A DNA stretch of 52,718 nucleotides, taken from the NCBI GenBank assembly GCA_036406615.1, contig DASXAQ010000106.1, forward strand, positions 1-52,718. The letters are read 5' to 3'. Every line of letters begins with the position of its first letter. Position 1 is the stretch's first letter. The stretch comes from DASXAQ01 sp036406615. GTDB lineage: Bacteria; Actinomycetota; UBA4738. Below the pieces are notes generated by a model. That model worked only from the letters and a program-made list of their open reading frames with translations, did no database searches and was not told the origin of the DNA. Shown here in pieces: positions 1 through 7,657 of the stretch. The position numbers and the translations under genes were made by a program.

Positions 1-401
1 ACGAGGCGAACGTCCTCGCGCCGCTCGGCCTGATCCAGCGCGCGCTGGCGCTGCTGCGCGAATCGAACGGCCGCATCCTCGACGTCACGTCCGACGCCGG
101 CGTCGAGGGCTACGAGGAATGGGGCGGATACGGCTCGTCGAAGGCGGCGCTGGAGCAGATGTCGAACGTGCTCGCGGCCGAGCACCCCGAACTGCGCATC
201 TACTGGGTCGACCCGGGCGACATGAACACGCGCATGCAGCAGGAGGCGTTCCCCGGCGAGGACGTCTCGGACCGGCCGCCGCCCGAGGCCAGCGTGCCGG
301 GGTTGCTCCGACTCATCGAAGGGGACCTGCCGAGCGGCCGCTATCGCGCGCGCGACCTGTCCGCAGGCGCGCCGTCTCGCGCCGCTGCCGCGCGGGAGTG
401 A
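1..401 (+). CDS. Short-chain dehydrogenase/reductase, C-terminal part (truncated by window edge)
   Basis: Only the 3' part is inside the window; it is open from base 3 to a TGA at 399-401. SDR enzymes are NAD(P)-dependent oxidoreductases with a Rossmann fold. The active-site pattern is visible: a Ser region (ILDVTSDAG) about 60 bases before YGSSKAALE, which is the YxxxK catalytic motif (Tyr codon at 129, Lys at 141), followed by WVDPGDMNT, the usual PG segment after the last Rossmann strand. The N-terminal nucleotide-binding glycine motif lies outside the window. The substrate cannot be told. The next gene starts 6 bases downstream, so the two may be cotranscribed. Confidence 0.8.
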   Translation, partial: EANVLAPLGLIQRALALLRESNGRILDVTSDAGVEGYEEWGGYGSSKAALEQMSNVLAAEHPELRIYWVDPGDMNTRMQQEAFPGEDVSDRPPPEASVPGLLRLIEGDLPSGRYRARDLSAGAPSRAAAARE

Positions 402-406
402 CCGGC

Positions 407-1534
407 ATGAGCGCCGCGACCGCGCGTCGCCTCGAGACGATCGCGTTCGAGCTTCCGCGCGAACTCGAAGCGCACGAACCACCTGAGGCCCGTGGGCTCG
501 CGCGCGACGACGTCCGGCTGATGGTCGCGTACCGCCACGACCTGACCCTGCACGACGCGCGTTTCCGCGACCTGGCGCGATTCCTCGAGGCGGGCGACCT
601 GCTGGTGATCAACAACTCCGGGACGCTGCCGGCGTCGATCCCGGCCCGGCGGGCCGACGGGACCGAACTGGAGCTGCACCTGTCGACGCCGCTTCCGTCC
701 GGCGGCCCCGCCGACCTGAACGCGCCGCCGGCCGCCGACCCGCCGGTGTGGGTCGTGGAACTGCGCCGCCCATCGGGGACTGACAGCCTGCCGTTTCGCG
801 ACGCATCTGCGGGCGAGGTGCTTCGGCTCCCCGACGCCGCGGCGCAGATCCTGGAGCCGTACCCGCCCGACTGCGGGCCGTTCGACACACGGGCCACGCG
901 GTCGCGGCTGTGGACGTCGGCGCTGCGGCTGCCCGAACCGGTTGGCGCGTACCTGGCGCGGCACGGCCACCCGATCCGCTACGGGTACGTCAACCGCGAG
1001 TGGCCCGTCTCCTTCTATCAGACGGTGTTCGCGATGGAGGCCGGCAGCGCCGAGATGCCGAGCGCCGGGCGCGCCTTCACGCCGGAGATGATCACTGAGC
1101 TCATCGCCCGCGGCGTCGATGTCGCGCCGATCACCCTGCACGCGGGCGTGGCGTCGCTGGAGGAGCACGAGGCCCCCGGCGCGGAGTTCTTTCGCGTGCC
1201 GGAGGCCACGGCGCTGCGCGTGAACCTGGCCAGGCGCTCCGGCGGAAGGATCGTGGCGGTCGGCACGACGGTCGTGCGGGCGCTCGAGACGGTGTCGGAT
1301 CAGGCAGGTCGAATCGCGGCCGGCTCGGGCTGGACCCGGCTGGTCGTGTCGCCGGAGCGCGGCGTGCGCGCCGTGGACGGGCTGCTCACGGGGTGGCACG
1401 AGCCACGCGCGTCGCACCTGCTCATGCTGGAGGCCGTTGCCGGCCGCGAGCTGCTCGAGCGGTCGTACCGGGCCGCGATCGAGCGACGGTACCTGTGGCA
1501 CGAGTTCGGGGACCTGCACCTGCTGCTGCCCTGA
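407..1534 (+). CDS. QueA-family S-adenosylmethionine:tRNA ribosyltransferase-isomerase-like protein
   Basis: 375 residues from ATG 407, just after the SDR stop; the open frame extends further upstream but that part lies inside the SDR gene. Family signatures are present in order: DLLVINNSGTLPA (residues 64-76, like the DLLVFNDTR block of QueA), FYQTVFAMEAGSAEMPSAG, HAGVASLEEHE, VAVGTTVVRALE, DGLLTGWHEPRASHLLMLEA and a terminal YLWHEFGD that matches the FFSYGDAM end. Genuine QueA transfers and isomerises the ribose of SAM onto 7-aminomethyl-7-deazaguanine in tRNA to make epoxyqueuosine. The copy is divergent (NNSG for NDTR, HEFGD for SYGDA) and no tgt or queG is next to it, so it may be a paralogue with another role. 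The last 113 bases overlap the convergent regulator gene. Confidence 0.75.
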   Translation: MSAATARRLETIAFELPRELEAHEPPEARGLARDDVRLMVAYRHDLTLHDARFRDLARFLEAGDLLVINNSGTLPASIPARRADGTELELHLSTPLPSGGPADLNAPPAADPPVWVVELRRPSGTDSLPFRDASAGEVLRLPDAAAQILEPYPPDCGPFDTRATRSRLWTSALRLPEPVGAYLARHGHPIRYGYVNREWPVSFYQTVFAMEAGSAEMPSAGRAFTPEMITELIARGVDVAPITLHAGVASLEEHEAPGAEFFRVPEATALRVNLARRSGGRIVAVGTTVVRALETVSDQAGRIAAGSGWTRLVVSPERGVRAVDGLLTGWHEPRASHLLMLEAVAGRELLERSYRAAIERRYLWHEFGDLHLLLP

Positions 1535-2207
1535 CCGAGCGCGGCACGATCTCGTACCGGCACACGTGCGCGCCAGCCATCATGTGCGCGACCCGTTCGA
1601 TGCGTGCCTGGGGCAGCACCTCGCGGAGAAACTCGATCTCGGTCGAACACGCCAGCCCCCATCGACGCGCGACGCCCAGGATCGCGCAGTTGTGTTCGGT
1701 GATGCGAAACGTCCCGTCGTCCAGCGCCTCGAACTCGGCCAGGTAGCCGTCCTCGTCGAGGATCCGGGCCAGCTCGACCACCTGGTCCGGGAACGGGCGG
1801 CCCTGGAGCCGCTCGGCCGCGGTGCGGACCCGCCGCCGGCGCCGGCGTTCGAAGATCCGCTCGACCGAGCTCGGATCCTCGTCCTCCACATAGGAGAGCA
1901 ACTCGTTCGTCAGCTCGCTGTAGTACTTGGGGAACAGCGCCTCCGCGCCGCTGGACAGCCGGTGCAGGTGCCGCGGCCGGCCGGGCTTGCCCTTCTCGGC
2001 CCGGTGGACGACGAATCCGGATGCTGCCAGCCCCGCCAGGTGCTGCCGGATGGCGCTCGGGGTCACGTCGAGGGCCGCGGCCAGGTCGTCGACCGTGGCC
2101 TCGCCGCGCTTCTTCAGCGCGATCAGGATCTCGCGGCGCGTGGCGGGGAGTGCCTCGAGCGTCGGGTTCGCGAGGTCTTCCCGGACAGACGTCGGGTCGG
2201 CTGCCAT
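1422..2207 (-). CDS. SufR-like iron-sulfur transcriptional regulator (winged helix)
   Basis: The N-terminal winged helix (TRREILIALKKRGEATVDDLAAALDVTPSAIRQHLAGLAASGFV, about residues 25-68) is followed by KPGRPRHLHRLS, the pattern of SufR/DeoR-like regulators. The C-terminal half carries Cys residues spaced C-X12-C-X13-Ala-X14-C (HNC, LAC, HVC). SufR proteins bind a 4Fe-4S cluster with Cys in this kind of spacing, and here the third position is Ala. The start at ATG 2207 is chosen because a TAGCAT box lies 7 bases upstream (leaderless pattern); ATG 2216 would add three residues. The end, after CRYEIVP, is a low-complexity Arg/Ala tail that overlaps the convergent QueA-like gene. No suf genes are in the window, so the target is unknown. 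Confidence 0.75.
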   Translation of the reverse strand: MAADPTSVREDLANPTLEALPATRREILIALKKRGEATVDDLAAALDVTPSAIRQHLAGLAASGFVVHRAEKGKPGRPRHLHRLSSGAEALFPKYYSELTNELLSYVEDEDPSSVERIFERRRRRRVRTAAERLQGRPFPDQVVELARILDEDGYLAEFEALDDGTFRITEHNCAILGVARRWGLACSTEIEFLREVLPQARIERVAHMMAGAHVCRYEIVPRSVRAAAGAGPRTRATGTVARSRPGTTARAARGRQRPPA

Positions 2208-2256
2208 CGAGTCCATGCTAGCCGCCGGGGCCGCGTTTGCGCAGCGATCGGTGTGA

Positions 2257-3285
2257 TTACTCGGCGGGCTGAATGATGACCTTGATCGACTCCCCGGCGT
2301 CGATGACCAGGCGAAACGCCTCCTGCGCGCGGTCGAGCGGCAACCGGTGGGTGACTATGGGCCCGACGTCGACCCGGCGCCTGGCGATGGCGTCGAGGGC
2401 GGCGCGGAGGTCGTCCGGCGGCCCCGCGTACGACGTGACGACGCTGATGCCGTCGCGCCACAGATCCGCCAGGGGGAACGGCACCGTCACGCCAGGCTCG
2501 GTCGCGGCGAAGAACAGGATGTGCCCGCCCCGGTCCACGCACGGGACGGCCTGCGCGATCGCCTGGGGAGCCGGCGTCGACACCACCACCATGTCCGCGC
2601 CGCGCCCGTCGTTCGCGGCGGCGACGGCCGAGGGCACGTCCTGCTTCGACGCATCGATCACGACGTCGGCGCCGGCGCGCCGCGCGGCCTCCAGGCGGAA
2701 GGGGTGGACGTCGGTGGCCAGGACCCGTTCGGCTCCCGAAGCCTTGGCCCAGAGCACGTGAAGCAGGCCGGCCATCCCACTGCCGAGCACGGCGACCGTC
2801 CGGCCCTGGGCGCCCCCGGCGATCCGCTGCCCGCGCACGACGCACGCGAGCGGTTCGACGAACGAGCCCTCCTCGTACGACATGTCATCGGGAATGGCGA
2901 ACGTGCCCCGCTCGACGTTGACGGCCGGCAGGCGCACGAACTCGGCGAATCCGCCCGGATCGAAGTGCGTGGTGCGAAGCAGATCGCAGACCGGCTCGTT
3001 GCCGGCGCGGCAGTAGCGGCACTCGCCGCACGGCACGTGGTGGGTCGCAACGATCCGGTCGCCCGGCGCGAATCCGGCCACGTCGGGGCCGACCTCGACC
3101 ACCTCGCCCGCAACCTCGTGCCCCAGGACGACCGGGGCCTTCGGTTTGCGGTACCACTCCATCACGTCGCTGCCGCACACCCCCGAGGCATGGACGCGAA
3201 AGACGAGCTCGCCGGGGCCGGCGGTTGGCTTGGGTCGTTCTTCGATGCGGACGTCGTCGTTGGCGTAGTAGACCGCGACCTTCAT
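2257..3285 (-). CDS. Zinc-dependent alcohol dehydrogenase (MDR superfamily)
   Basis: 342 residues, usual length for medium-chain zinc dehydrogenases of the sorbitol/threonine dehydrogenase type. Catalytic zinc ligands are visible as C37 (ASGVCGSD) and H56-E57 (GHEVAGEV). The structural zinc site is C86, C89, C92 and C100 (CGECRYCRAGNEPVC). The cofactor loop is GSGMAG near residue 168. It oxidises or reduces a polyol, alcohol or ketone with NAD(P); the substrate is not evident. ATG 3285 overlaps the stop of the upstream aldolase gene in ATGA, so the pair is translationally coupled and probably acts on one carbon source, the aldolase product or precursor being a candidate substrate. Confidence 0.88.
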   Translation of the reverse strand: MKVAVYYANDDVRIEERPKPTAGPGELVFRVHASGVCGSDVMEWYRKPKAPVVLGHEVAGEVVEVGPDVAGFAPGDRIVATHHVPCGECRYCRAGNEPVCDLLRTTHFDPGGFAEFVRLPAVNVERGTFAIPDDMSYEEGSFVEPLACVVRGQRIAGGAQGRTVAVLGSGMAGLLHVLWAKASGAERVLATDVHPFRLEAARRAGADVVIDASKQDVPSAVAAANDGRGADMVVVSTPAPQAIAQAVPCVDRGGHILFFAATEPGVTVPFPLADLWRDGISVVTSYAGPPDDLRAALDAIARRRVDVGPIVTHRLPLDRAQEAFRLVIDAGESIKVIIQPAE

Positions 3286-4118
3286 CCGGGCGCGACCCTG
3301 GCTCCGTCTCCTGCCAGGGCGCCGGCGTCGGCCGGCGACTCGGATGTGGTTCGCTCGTAGATGGCGAACGCCTCGTCGACCGACGCGCGGTCGTGCACGA
3401 CGGCCCGCACGGCGCGGATCATACCGACGGGCGAGTCAGACTGGAAGATGTTGCGGCCCATGTCGACGCCCCGGGCGCCCGCGCGCACCGAATTCCAGGC
3501 GAGCTGGATCGCGTCGCGCTCGGGGACCTTCTTGCCGCCGGCCACGACGAGCGGCACCGGCGTCGACCCGACGATCTCCTCGAAGCCCTCGCAGTAGTAC
3601 GTCTTGACGAAGTGCGCCCCGATCTCCGCGGCGATCCGGCAGCACAGGCCCAGGTAGCGCGCGTCCCGCGCCATGTCCTTGCCGACGGCCGTCACCGCGA
3701 GCACGGGGATGCCGTGGCGTTCGCCGGCGTCGACGAGCTTGGCCAGGTTCAGCAGCGTCTCGCGTTCTCCGTCGGCTCCGACGAAGATCGACAGCGTGAT
3801 CGCCGACGCGTTCAGCCGGATGGCGTCCTCGATCGCCACGGTGAGCCCCTCGTTCGAGAGCTCCGTCAGGATCGACGTGCCGCCCGACACGCGCAGCACG
3901 ATCGGGACGTCGGATGTCGGCGGCACCGAGGTCCGAAGCACGCCACGAGTGAGCATCAACGAGTCGGCATGGGGCAGCAGCGGCGCGATCGTCGCGGCCG
4001 GGTCCTCGAGCCCCGACGTCGGCCCCAGGAAGTACCCGTGGTCGACCGCGAGCATCACGGTGCGGCCGTCCGGCGGCCTGAGGATGCGATTCAGTCGGTT
4101 CGCGAGGCCGAAGTCCAT
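3282..4118 (-). CDS. LsrF-like class I aldolase/thiolase (DeoC-LacD-LsrF superfamily)
   Basis: 278 residues. Blocks along the whole length match the LsrF group: TVMLAVDHGYFLGPTSGLE (20-38), ADSLMLTRGVLRTSVPP, LSNEGL, AVGKDMARDARY, HFVKTYYCEGFEEIV with the Schiff-base lysine K172, PLVVAGGKK and GVDMGRNIFQSDSPVGM. LsrF cleaves 3-hydroxy-5-phosphooxypentane-2,4-dione in AI-2 breakdown; relatives are fructose-bisphosphate and related aldolases. ATG 4118 is chosen because homology starts there and a TAAGAT box lies 8 bases upstream; the frame upstream is low-complexity Arg. No other lsr genes are near, so a role in AI-2 metabolism is doubtful and another phosphorylated sugar is as likely. It is the first gene of a two-gene unit with the zinc dehydrogenase. 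Confidence 0.82.
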   Translation of the reverse strand: MDFGLANRLNRILRPPDGRTVMLAVDHGYFLGPTSGLEDPAATIAPLLPHADSLMLTRGVLRTSVPPTSDVPIVLRVSGGTSILTELSNEGLTVAIEDAIRLNASAITLSIFVGADGERETLLNLAKLVDAGERHGIPVLAVTAVGKDMARDARYLGLCCRIAAEIGAHFVKTYYCEGFEEIVGSTPVPLVVAGGKKVPERDAIQLAWNSVRAGARGVDMGRNIFQSDSPVGMIRAVRAVVHDRASVDEAFAIYERTTSESPADAGALAGDGARVAPG

Positions 4119-4193
4119 GGCCAGCCATCTTAGCGGGGCCCGGCCGGGCCGCCTGCTTTGCGCACTTCGCGCGCTGGTGTAGAAGAGGACACG

Positions 4194-4760
4194 ATGAACG
4201 AGCCGCCGCCACCTCCACCACCGTCCGAGCCACCCGGGCCGCCTCCGGCGCCCCCGCCCCCGCCGGCCCAAGGCGGCGCGGGCGGCGACGAGCTTCCCCC
4301 ACCTCCGTCGGGATGGCCAACAGGCGTGCAGGGTCCGGACGCAACACCGCCGGCGCCATCCTCGCGCCGTCGGCTGTGGGTGATCGGGGTCGTGGTCGCG
4401 GTCGTGCTGTTCGCCATCGTCGCCGGCGTGCTGGCCGCCAACAGCGGGTCGGGTGGGTCGAACGATTCGAGCAGCCCGGGCCTCACGATCACCGATACGG
4501 GCGGGACGGACCAGTACGGCTACTCGGCGGCCATGCGCAGCGGGTTCATGCAGGGCTGCACGAAGAACGGCGTCTCGGAGTCGCTCTGCGGCTGCATGCT
4601 TCGCAAGATCGAGCCCCAGGTGCCGCCCGCGCAGCTGATCCAGATCGGCGCGAACCAGGGGAGCCTGCCGCCCGACGTGCGTCAGTTCGTCACGACGGCG
4701 GCGCAGCAGTGCGTGGCCGAGGGAGCGGGCTCGCCGACGCCGGCGGCCGGCGCCACCTGA
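4194..4760 (+). CDS. Proline-rich single-pass membrane protein with extracytoplasmic Cys-containing domain
   Basis: 188 residues from ATG 4194, preceded by AGAGGA. Residues 2-55 are almost entirely Pro, Gly, Ala and Glu (cytoplasmic, disordered). A basic SSRRRLW stretch and one membrane segment (VIGVVVAVVLFAIVAGVLAA) follow, then a Gly/Ser linker and a compact domain of about 85 residues with four cysteines (GCTK, LCGCML, QQCV). The architecture is the common actinobacterial one of a proline-rich tail, a single membrane helix and an external domain. A known family was not recognised. The Cys spacing suggests disulfides outside the cell. It stands alone between divergent and convergent neighbours. 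Confidence 0.7.
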   Translation: MNEPPPPPPPSEPPGPPPAPPPPPAQGGAGGDELPPPPSGWPTGVQGPDATPPAPSSRRRLWVIGVVVAVVLFAIVAGVLAANSGSGGSNDSSSPGLTITDTGGTDQYGYSAAMRSGFMQGCTKNGVSESLCGCMLRKIEPQVPPAQLIQIGANQGSLPPDVRQFVTTAAQQCVAEGAGSPTPAAGAT

Positions 4761-4809
4761 GCGGCCGGTGCGCCGCCAGCGGCCGAGCGCACCATCGAAG
4801 CACCGCCGC

Positions 4810-5694
4810 TCAGACGCCGGCCATGTCCCTGACCACCTTGCCCAGCGCCGAGAAGTCCTCGCGCCCGTAGCCGGCGGCCGTGGCCGCGCCCAGGATCTGG
4901 CGCGCGACGGACGTCGACAGCAGCGGCGTCCCGGCCCGCGCGGCGTAGCCGAGCGCCAGGTCCAGGTCCTTCGCCATGAGGTCGGTCATGAACCCGGGCC
5001 GCCAGCCGTTCGACGCGGGACTGTCGGGCACGACGCCCTCGAACGGCACGCGCGTGCGCACCGCCGTGCAGTCGCCGGTGGAATGCAGGAGCACCTCGTG
5101 AAGCTTCGAAAGGTCGGCGCCGGCCTTCGACGCCATGGTGAACGCCTCGGCGGTCGCGAGCATCTGCGCCACGTAGATCAGGTTGTTGCACAACTTGACG
5201 ACCTGTCCCATGCCGGGGCCGCCCACGTGCACGATCAGCCCAGCGAAGGCGTCCAGCGCGGGCGTCGCCGCCCGAACCGTCTCCTCGTCGCCGCCGACCA
5301 TCAGCGTCAACGTTCCGTTCTCGGCCCCGACCGTGCCGCCAGACACGGGCGCCTCCAGGTACGCCGCGCCGGCGGCGGTCACCCTTGCGTGCTGGTCCCG
5401 CTCGACGTCGGGGTCGATCGTGGAGCAGTCGACGACCACCTTGCCCGGGCCCAGGGCCGGCAGCAGCTCGTCCACGACCGAAGCGACGTCCGGCGACGAG
5501 GGAACGCAGAGCACGGTGACCTCCGAGGCCGTGGCGACGCCGGCCGGGTCGCCGCCGTCGACGGCGCCCGCGGCCACCGCCGCGTCGATCGGTGGACGGC
5601 TGCGCGATGCCACCGTGACCGTGTGACCGGCGTTCAGCAGGTTGCGCGTCATCGGGAGCCCCATGGCTCCCAGGCCGATGAAGCCCACGTCCAT
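4810..5694 (-). CDS. Beta-hydroxyacid dehydrogenase (3-hydroxyisobutyrate / tartronate semialdehyde reductase family)
   Basis: 294 residues, the normal size. It begins with the NAD(P)-binding motif GLGAMG (7-12), has the substrate motif PVSGGTVGAENGTL (SGG at 118-120) and the catalytic lysine K167 in GQVVKLCNN. A Shine-Dalgarno AGGAGG precedes ATG 5694. Members reduce or oxidise short beta-hydroxyacids such as 3-hydroxyisobutyrate, glycerate/tartronate semialdehyde or sugar acids. It lies 54 bases after the permease gene on the same strand and could be the last gene of the sugar ABC operon, which would favour a sugar-acid substrate; this is inference. Confidence 0.85.
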   Translation of the reverse strand: MDVGFIGLGAMGLPMTRNLLNAGHTVTVASRSRPPIDAAVAAGAVDGGDPAGVATASEVTVLCVPSSPDVASVVDELLPALGPGKVVVDCSTIDPDVERDQHARVTAAGAAYLEAPVSGGTVGAENGTLTLMVGGDEETVRAATPALDAFAGLIVHVGGPGMGQVVKLCNNLIYVAQMLATAEAFTMASKAGADLSKLHEVLLHSTGDCTAVRTRVPFEGVVPDSPASNGWRPGFMTDLMAKDLDLALGYAARAGTPLLSTSVARQILGAATAAGYGREDFSALGKVVRDMAGV

Positions 5695-5748
5695 GTTGGC
5701 GTCCTCCTGGTTCGGATCCGGCGGGTGACGCAGGCAGCGTAGCCGGGC

Positions 5749-6660
5749 TCAGCCCTTGACGCCGGTCAGGGTGACGCCTTCGATGAACACCTTCTGCGCG
5801 AAGAAGAAGATGATGATCACCGGCAGCATGAACAGCACGGACCCGGCCATGAGCGCGCCCCACGAGACCGAGTAGTTGACCTGCACGTTGCTCAGGATCT
5901 GCGACAGCCCGACTGCCAGCGTGATCGACTTCGGGTTGTTGCCCGCGTAGATGAGCGGGTAGAAGAAGTCGTTCCAGGCGAACAGGAACTGGAACAGGCC
6001 GATCGCGACGATCGCGGGCTTGGCCAGCGGGACGATCACCCGCGTCATGATCCGGAACTCGCCGGCGCCGTCGACGCGCGCCGCGTCGGACAGCTCCTCC
6101 GGGATCGTCATGAAGAACTGGCGCAGCAGGAAGATCGAGAACGCGTCGCCGAAGAAGTTGGGCACGATCAGCGGCTTCAACGAGCCGATCCAGTGCAGAC
6201 GGACGAAGACGATATACAGCGGCACGCTCGTGACCTGATCGGGCAGCATCAGCGTGGCCAGGATCAGGATGAACACGGCGTTGCGGCCGCGCCACCGCAT
6301 CCGCGACAGCGCATAGGCCACCGGGATCGCCGACAGCATGACGCCGACCGCCGAAAGCGTCGCGTAGATGACCGTGTTGTAGCCGTAGCGCAGCATGGGG
6401 ATGAGGCTGAAGATGTCCTGGTAGTTGGTCCAGACCCATGGGTGCGGCCACACGCGGCTCGTGAGCGCCTGCTGGCGCGTCATGAACGAGGTCAGCAGGA
6501 CGAAGACGAACGGCATGACGAACACGACGGCCAGCGCGATCGCCAGGCTGTGGTTCCCGATCGACATGAGGATGCGGCGCCGGCGCACGGCCGGCGGCAC
6601 CTTTCGCCGGGCCGCCGGGGCGGAGGCGGCCGAGCGGGGCAGGGTGGCCGTGGTGGCTAT
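5749..6660 (-). CDS. Sugar ABC transporter permease, MalG type (CUT1)
   Basis: Inner-membrane subunit of a carbohydrate importer. Membrane helices are clear from about residue 40, and the EAA loop (DAARVDGAGEFRIMTRVIVPLAKPAI) that docks on the ATPase is intact. No ATG is found at the expected start. An in-frame ATA at 6660 follows GGGAGGG with a 5-base gap, overlaps the TAG stop of the upstream permease (ATAG), and gives 303 residues with an Ala/Pro/Arg-rich tail before the first helix. Canonical alternatives are GTG 6600, GTG 6588 or ATG 6567, all without a good Shine-Dalgarno. The other permease shows the same ATA arrangement. The ATPase for this importer is probably the one at 19907-21109. 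Confidence 0.85.
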   Translation of the reverse strand: MATTATLPRSAASAPAARRKVPPAVRRRRILMSIGNHSLAIALAVVFVMPFVFVLLTSFMTRQQALTSRVWPHPWVWTNYQDIFSLIPMLRYGYNTVIYATLSAVGVMLSAIPVAYALSRMRWRGRNAVFILILATLMLPDQVTSVPLYIVFVRLHWIGSLKPLIVPNFFGDAFSIFLLRQFFMTIPEELSDAARVDGAGEFRIMTRVIVPLAKPAIVAIGLFQFLFAWNDFFYPLIYAGNNPKSITLAVGLSQILSNVQVNYSVSWGALMAGSVLFMLPVIIIFFFAQKVFIEGVTLTGVKG

Positions 6661-7625
6661 TGGAACCCTCCCTGGTAGAAGACCCACCGCTTCGACGTGC
6701 GGAACAGCACGAGCGTGCACGCCATGATGATCAGGAACAGCACCCAGGCCATGGCCGACGCATAGCCCATGTGGAAGTACTGGAAGCCCTGCTGGTACAG
6801 CCAGATGCCGTAGAACAGCAGCGACCCCTGCGGGTCGCCCAGGCTCGAGGGCTGGCCGCCCGAAGCCACGAACCCCTCGGTGAAGTACTGGAACCCGTAG
6901 ATCACCCCGGTGACTGCCGCGAAGAAGATGACCGGCGAGATCATCGGGAGCGTCACGTAGCGGAACCGCTGCCAGCCGCTTGCGCCCTCCACGTCGGCCG
7001 CGTCGTACAGCTCCCGCGAGACGTCGAGCAGCGAGGCCAGAAAGATGATCATCACCGTCCCGATGCCCCACATGCCGAGCAGCAGCAGCCCGGGCTTAGC
7101 CCAGCGCGGGTCCTGGAACCACAGCGGCGTGGGGATGTGCAGGAACGACAGGACTGCATCGGTGGGGCCGCCGGGGTTCAGGATGAACAGGAACCCGAGC
7201 GTGGCCGCCACGGCCGGCACCATCGTCGGCAGGAAGAAGATCGTGCGGTACGTGCCGCCGCCGCGCTTGATGCGGATCAGGACCAGGGCGCACCCGATCG
7301 CGAACACGATCTGGATCGGTGTCGCGATCACGACCATCCAGAGCGTGTTGCGAAGCGACAGCCAGAAGTTCGGGTCGTCCGTGAACATGAAGCGGTAGTT
7401 GGACAGCCCGACCCACTGCGGGGTGCCGGTCAGATCGTAGTGGGTGAACGAGAAGTACAGGCTGGCGATCATCGGGTACAGCGTGAACACCAGGAACCCG
7501 ATGAGCCACGGCGACAGGAACAGCAGGATCGTCAGCCGGTAGCGCCGGCGGCTTCGGCTGCGACGCCGGCTCGGAACCGGCCGCTCCCCGGCGGCGGCCG
7601 CCTGGACGCTCGCCCCGACGGCTAT
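6657..7625 (-). CDS. Sugar ABC transporter permease, MalF type (CUT1)
   Basis: Partner permease with helices from LTILLFLSPWLIGFLVFTLY onward, the MalF-type ATPase-docking loop (DAADVEGASGWQRFRYVTLPMISPVI) and the C-terminal GWVFYQ-like end (KRWVFYQGG). The only NTG codons in frame near the 5' end are CTG 7535 and GTG 7490, and both fall at or inside the first membrane helix. The ATA at 7625, preceded by GGGAGG with a 5-base gap, gives a 322-residue protein with a basic tail (SRRRSRSRRRY) before helix 1, which fits the family. It overlaps the stop of an 11-codon ORF. Operon order is binding protein, this gene, MalG-type permease. Confidence 0.85.
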   Translation of the reverse strand: MAVGASVQAAAAGERPVPSRRRSRSRRRYRLTILLFLSPWLIGFLVFTLYPMIASLYFSFTHYDLTGTPQWVGLSNYRFMFTDDPNFWLSLRNTLWMVVIATPIQIVFAIGCALVLIRIKRGGGTYRTIFFLPTMVPAVAATLGFLFILNPGGPTDAVLSFLHIPTPLWFQDPRWAKPGLLLLGMWGIGTVMIIFLASLLDVSRELYDAADVEGASGWQRFRYVTLPMISPVIFFAAVTGVIYGFQYFTEGFVASGGQPSSLGDPQGSLLFYGIWLYQQGFQYFHMGYASAMAWVLFLIIMACTLVLFRTSKRWVFYQGGFQ

Positions 7626-7657
7626 GGGAACCTCCCGACCGCCGCCAATCGGCTCAT
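7622..7657 (-). CDS. 11-codon coupling ORF between binding-protein and permease genes
   Basis: ATG 7657 overlaps the TGA of the binding-protein gene (ATGA) and the frame reads MSRLAAVGRFP then TAG. That TAG overlaps the proposed ATA start of the MalF-type permease (ATAG). The Shine-Dalgarno GGGAGG of the permease lies within this mini-frame. It may simply carry ribosomes across the 28-base gap. No conservation can be judged from one sequence, so it could also be chance. Confidence 0.3.
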   Translation of the reverse strand: MSRLAAVGRFP

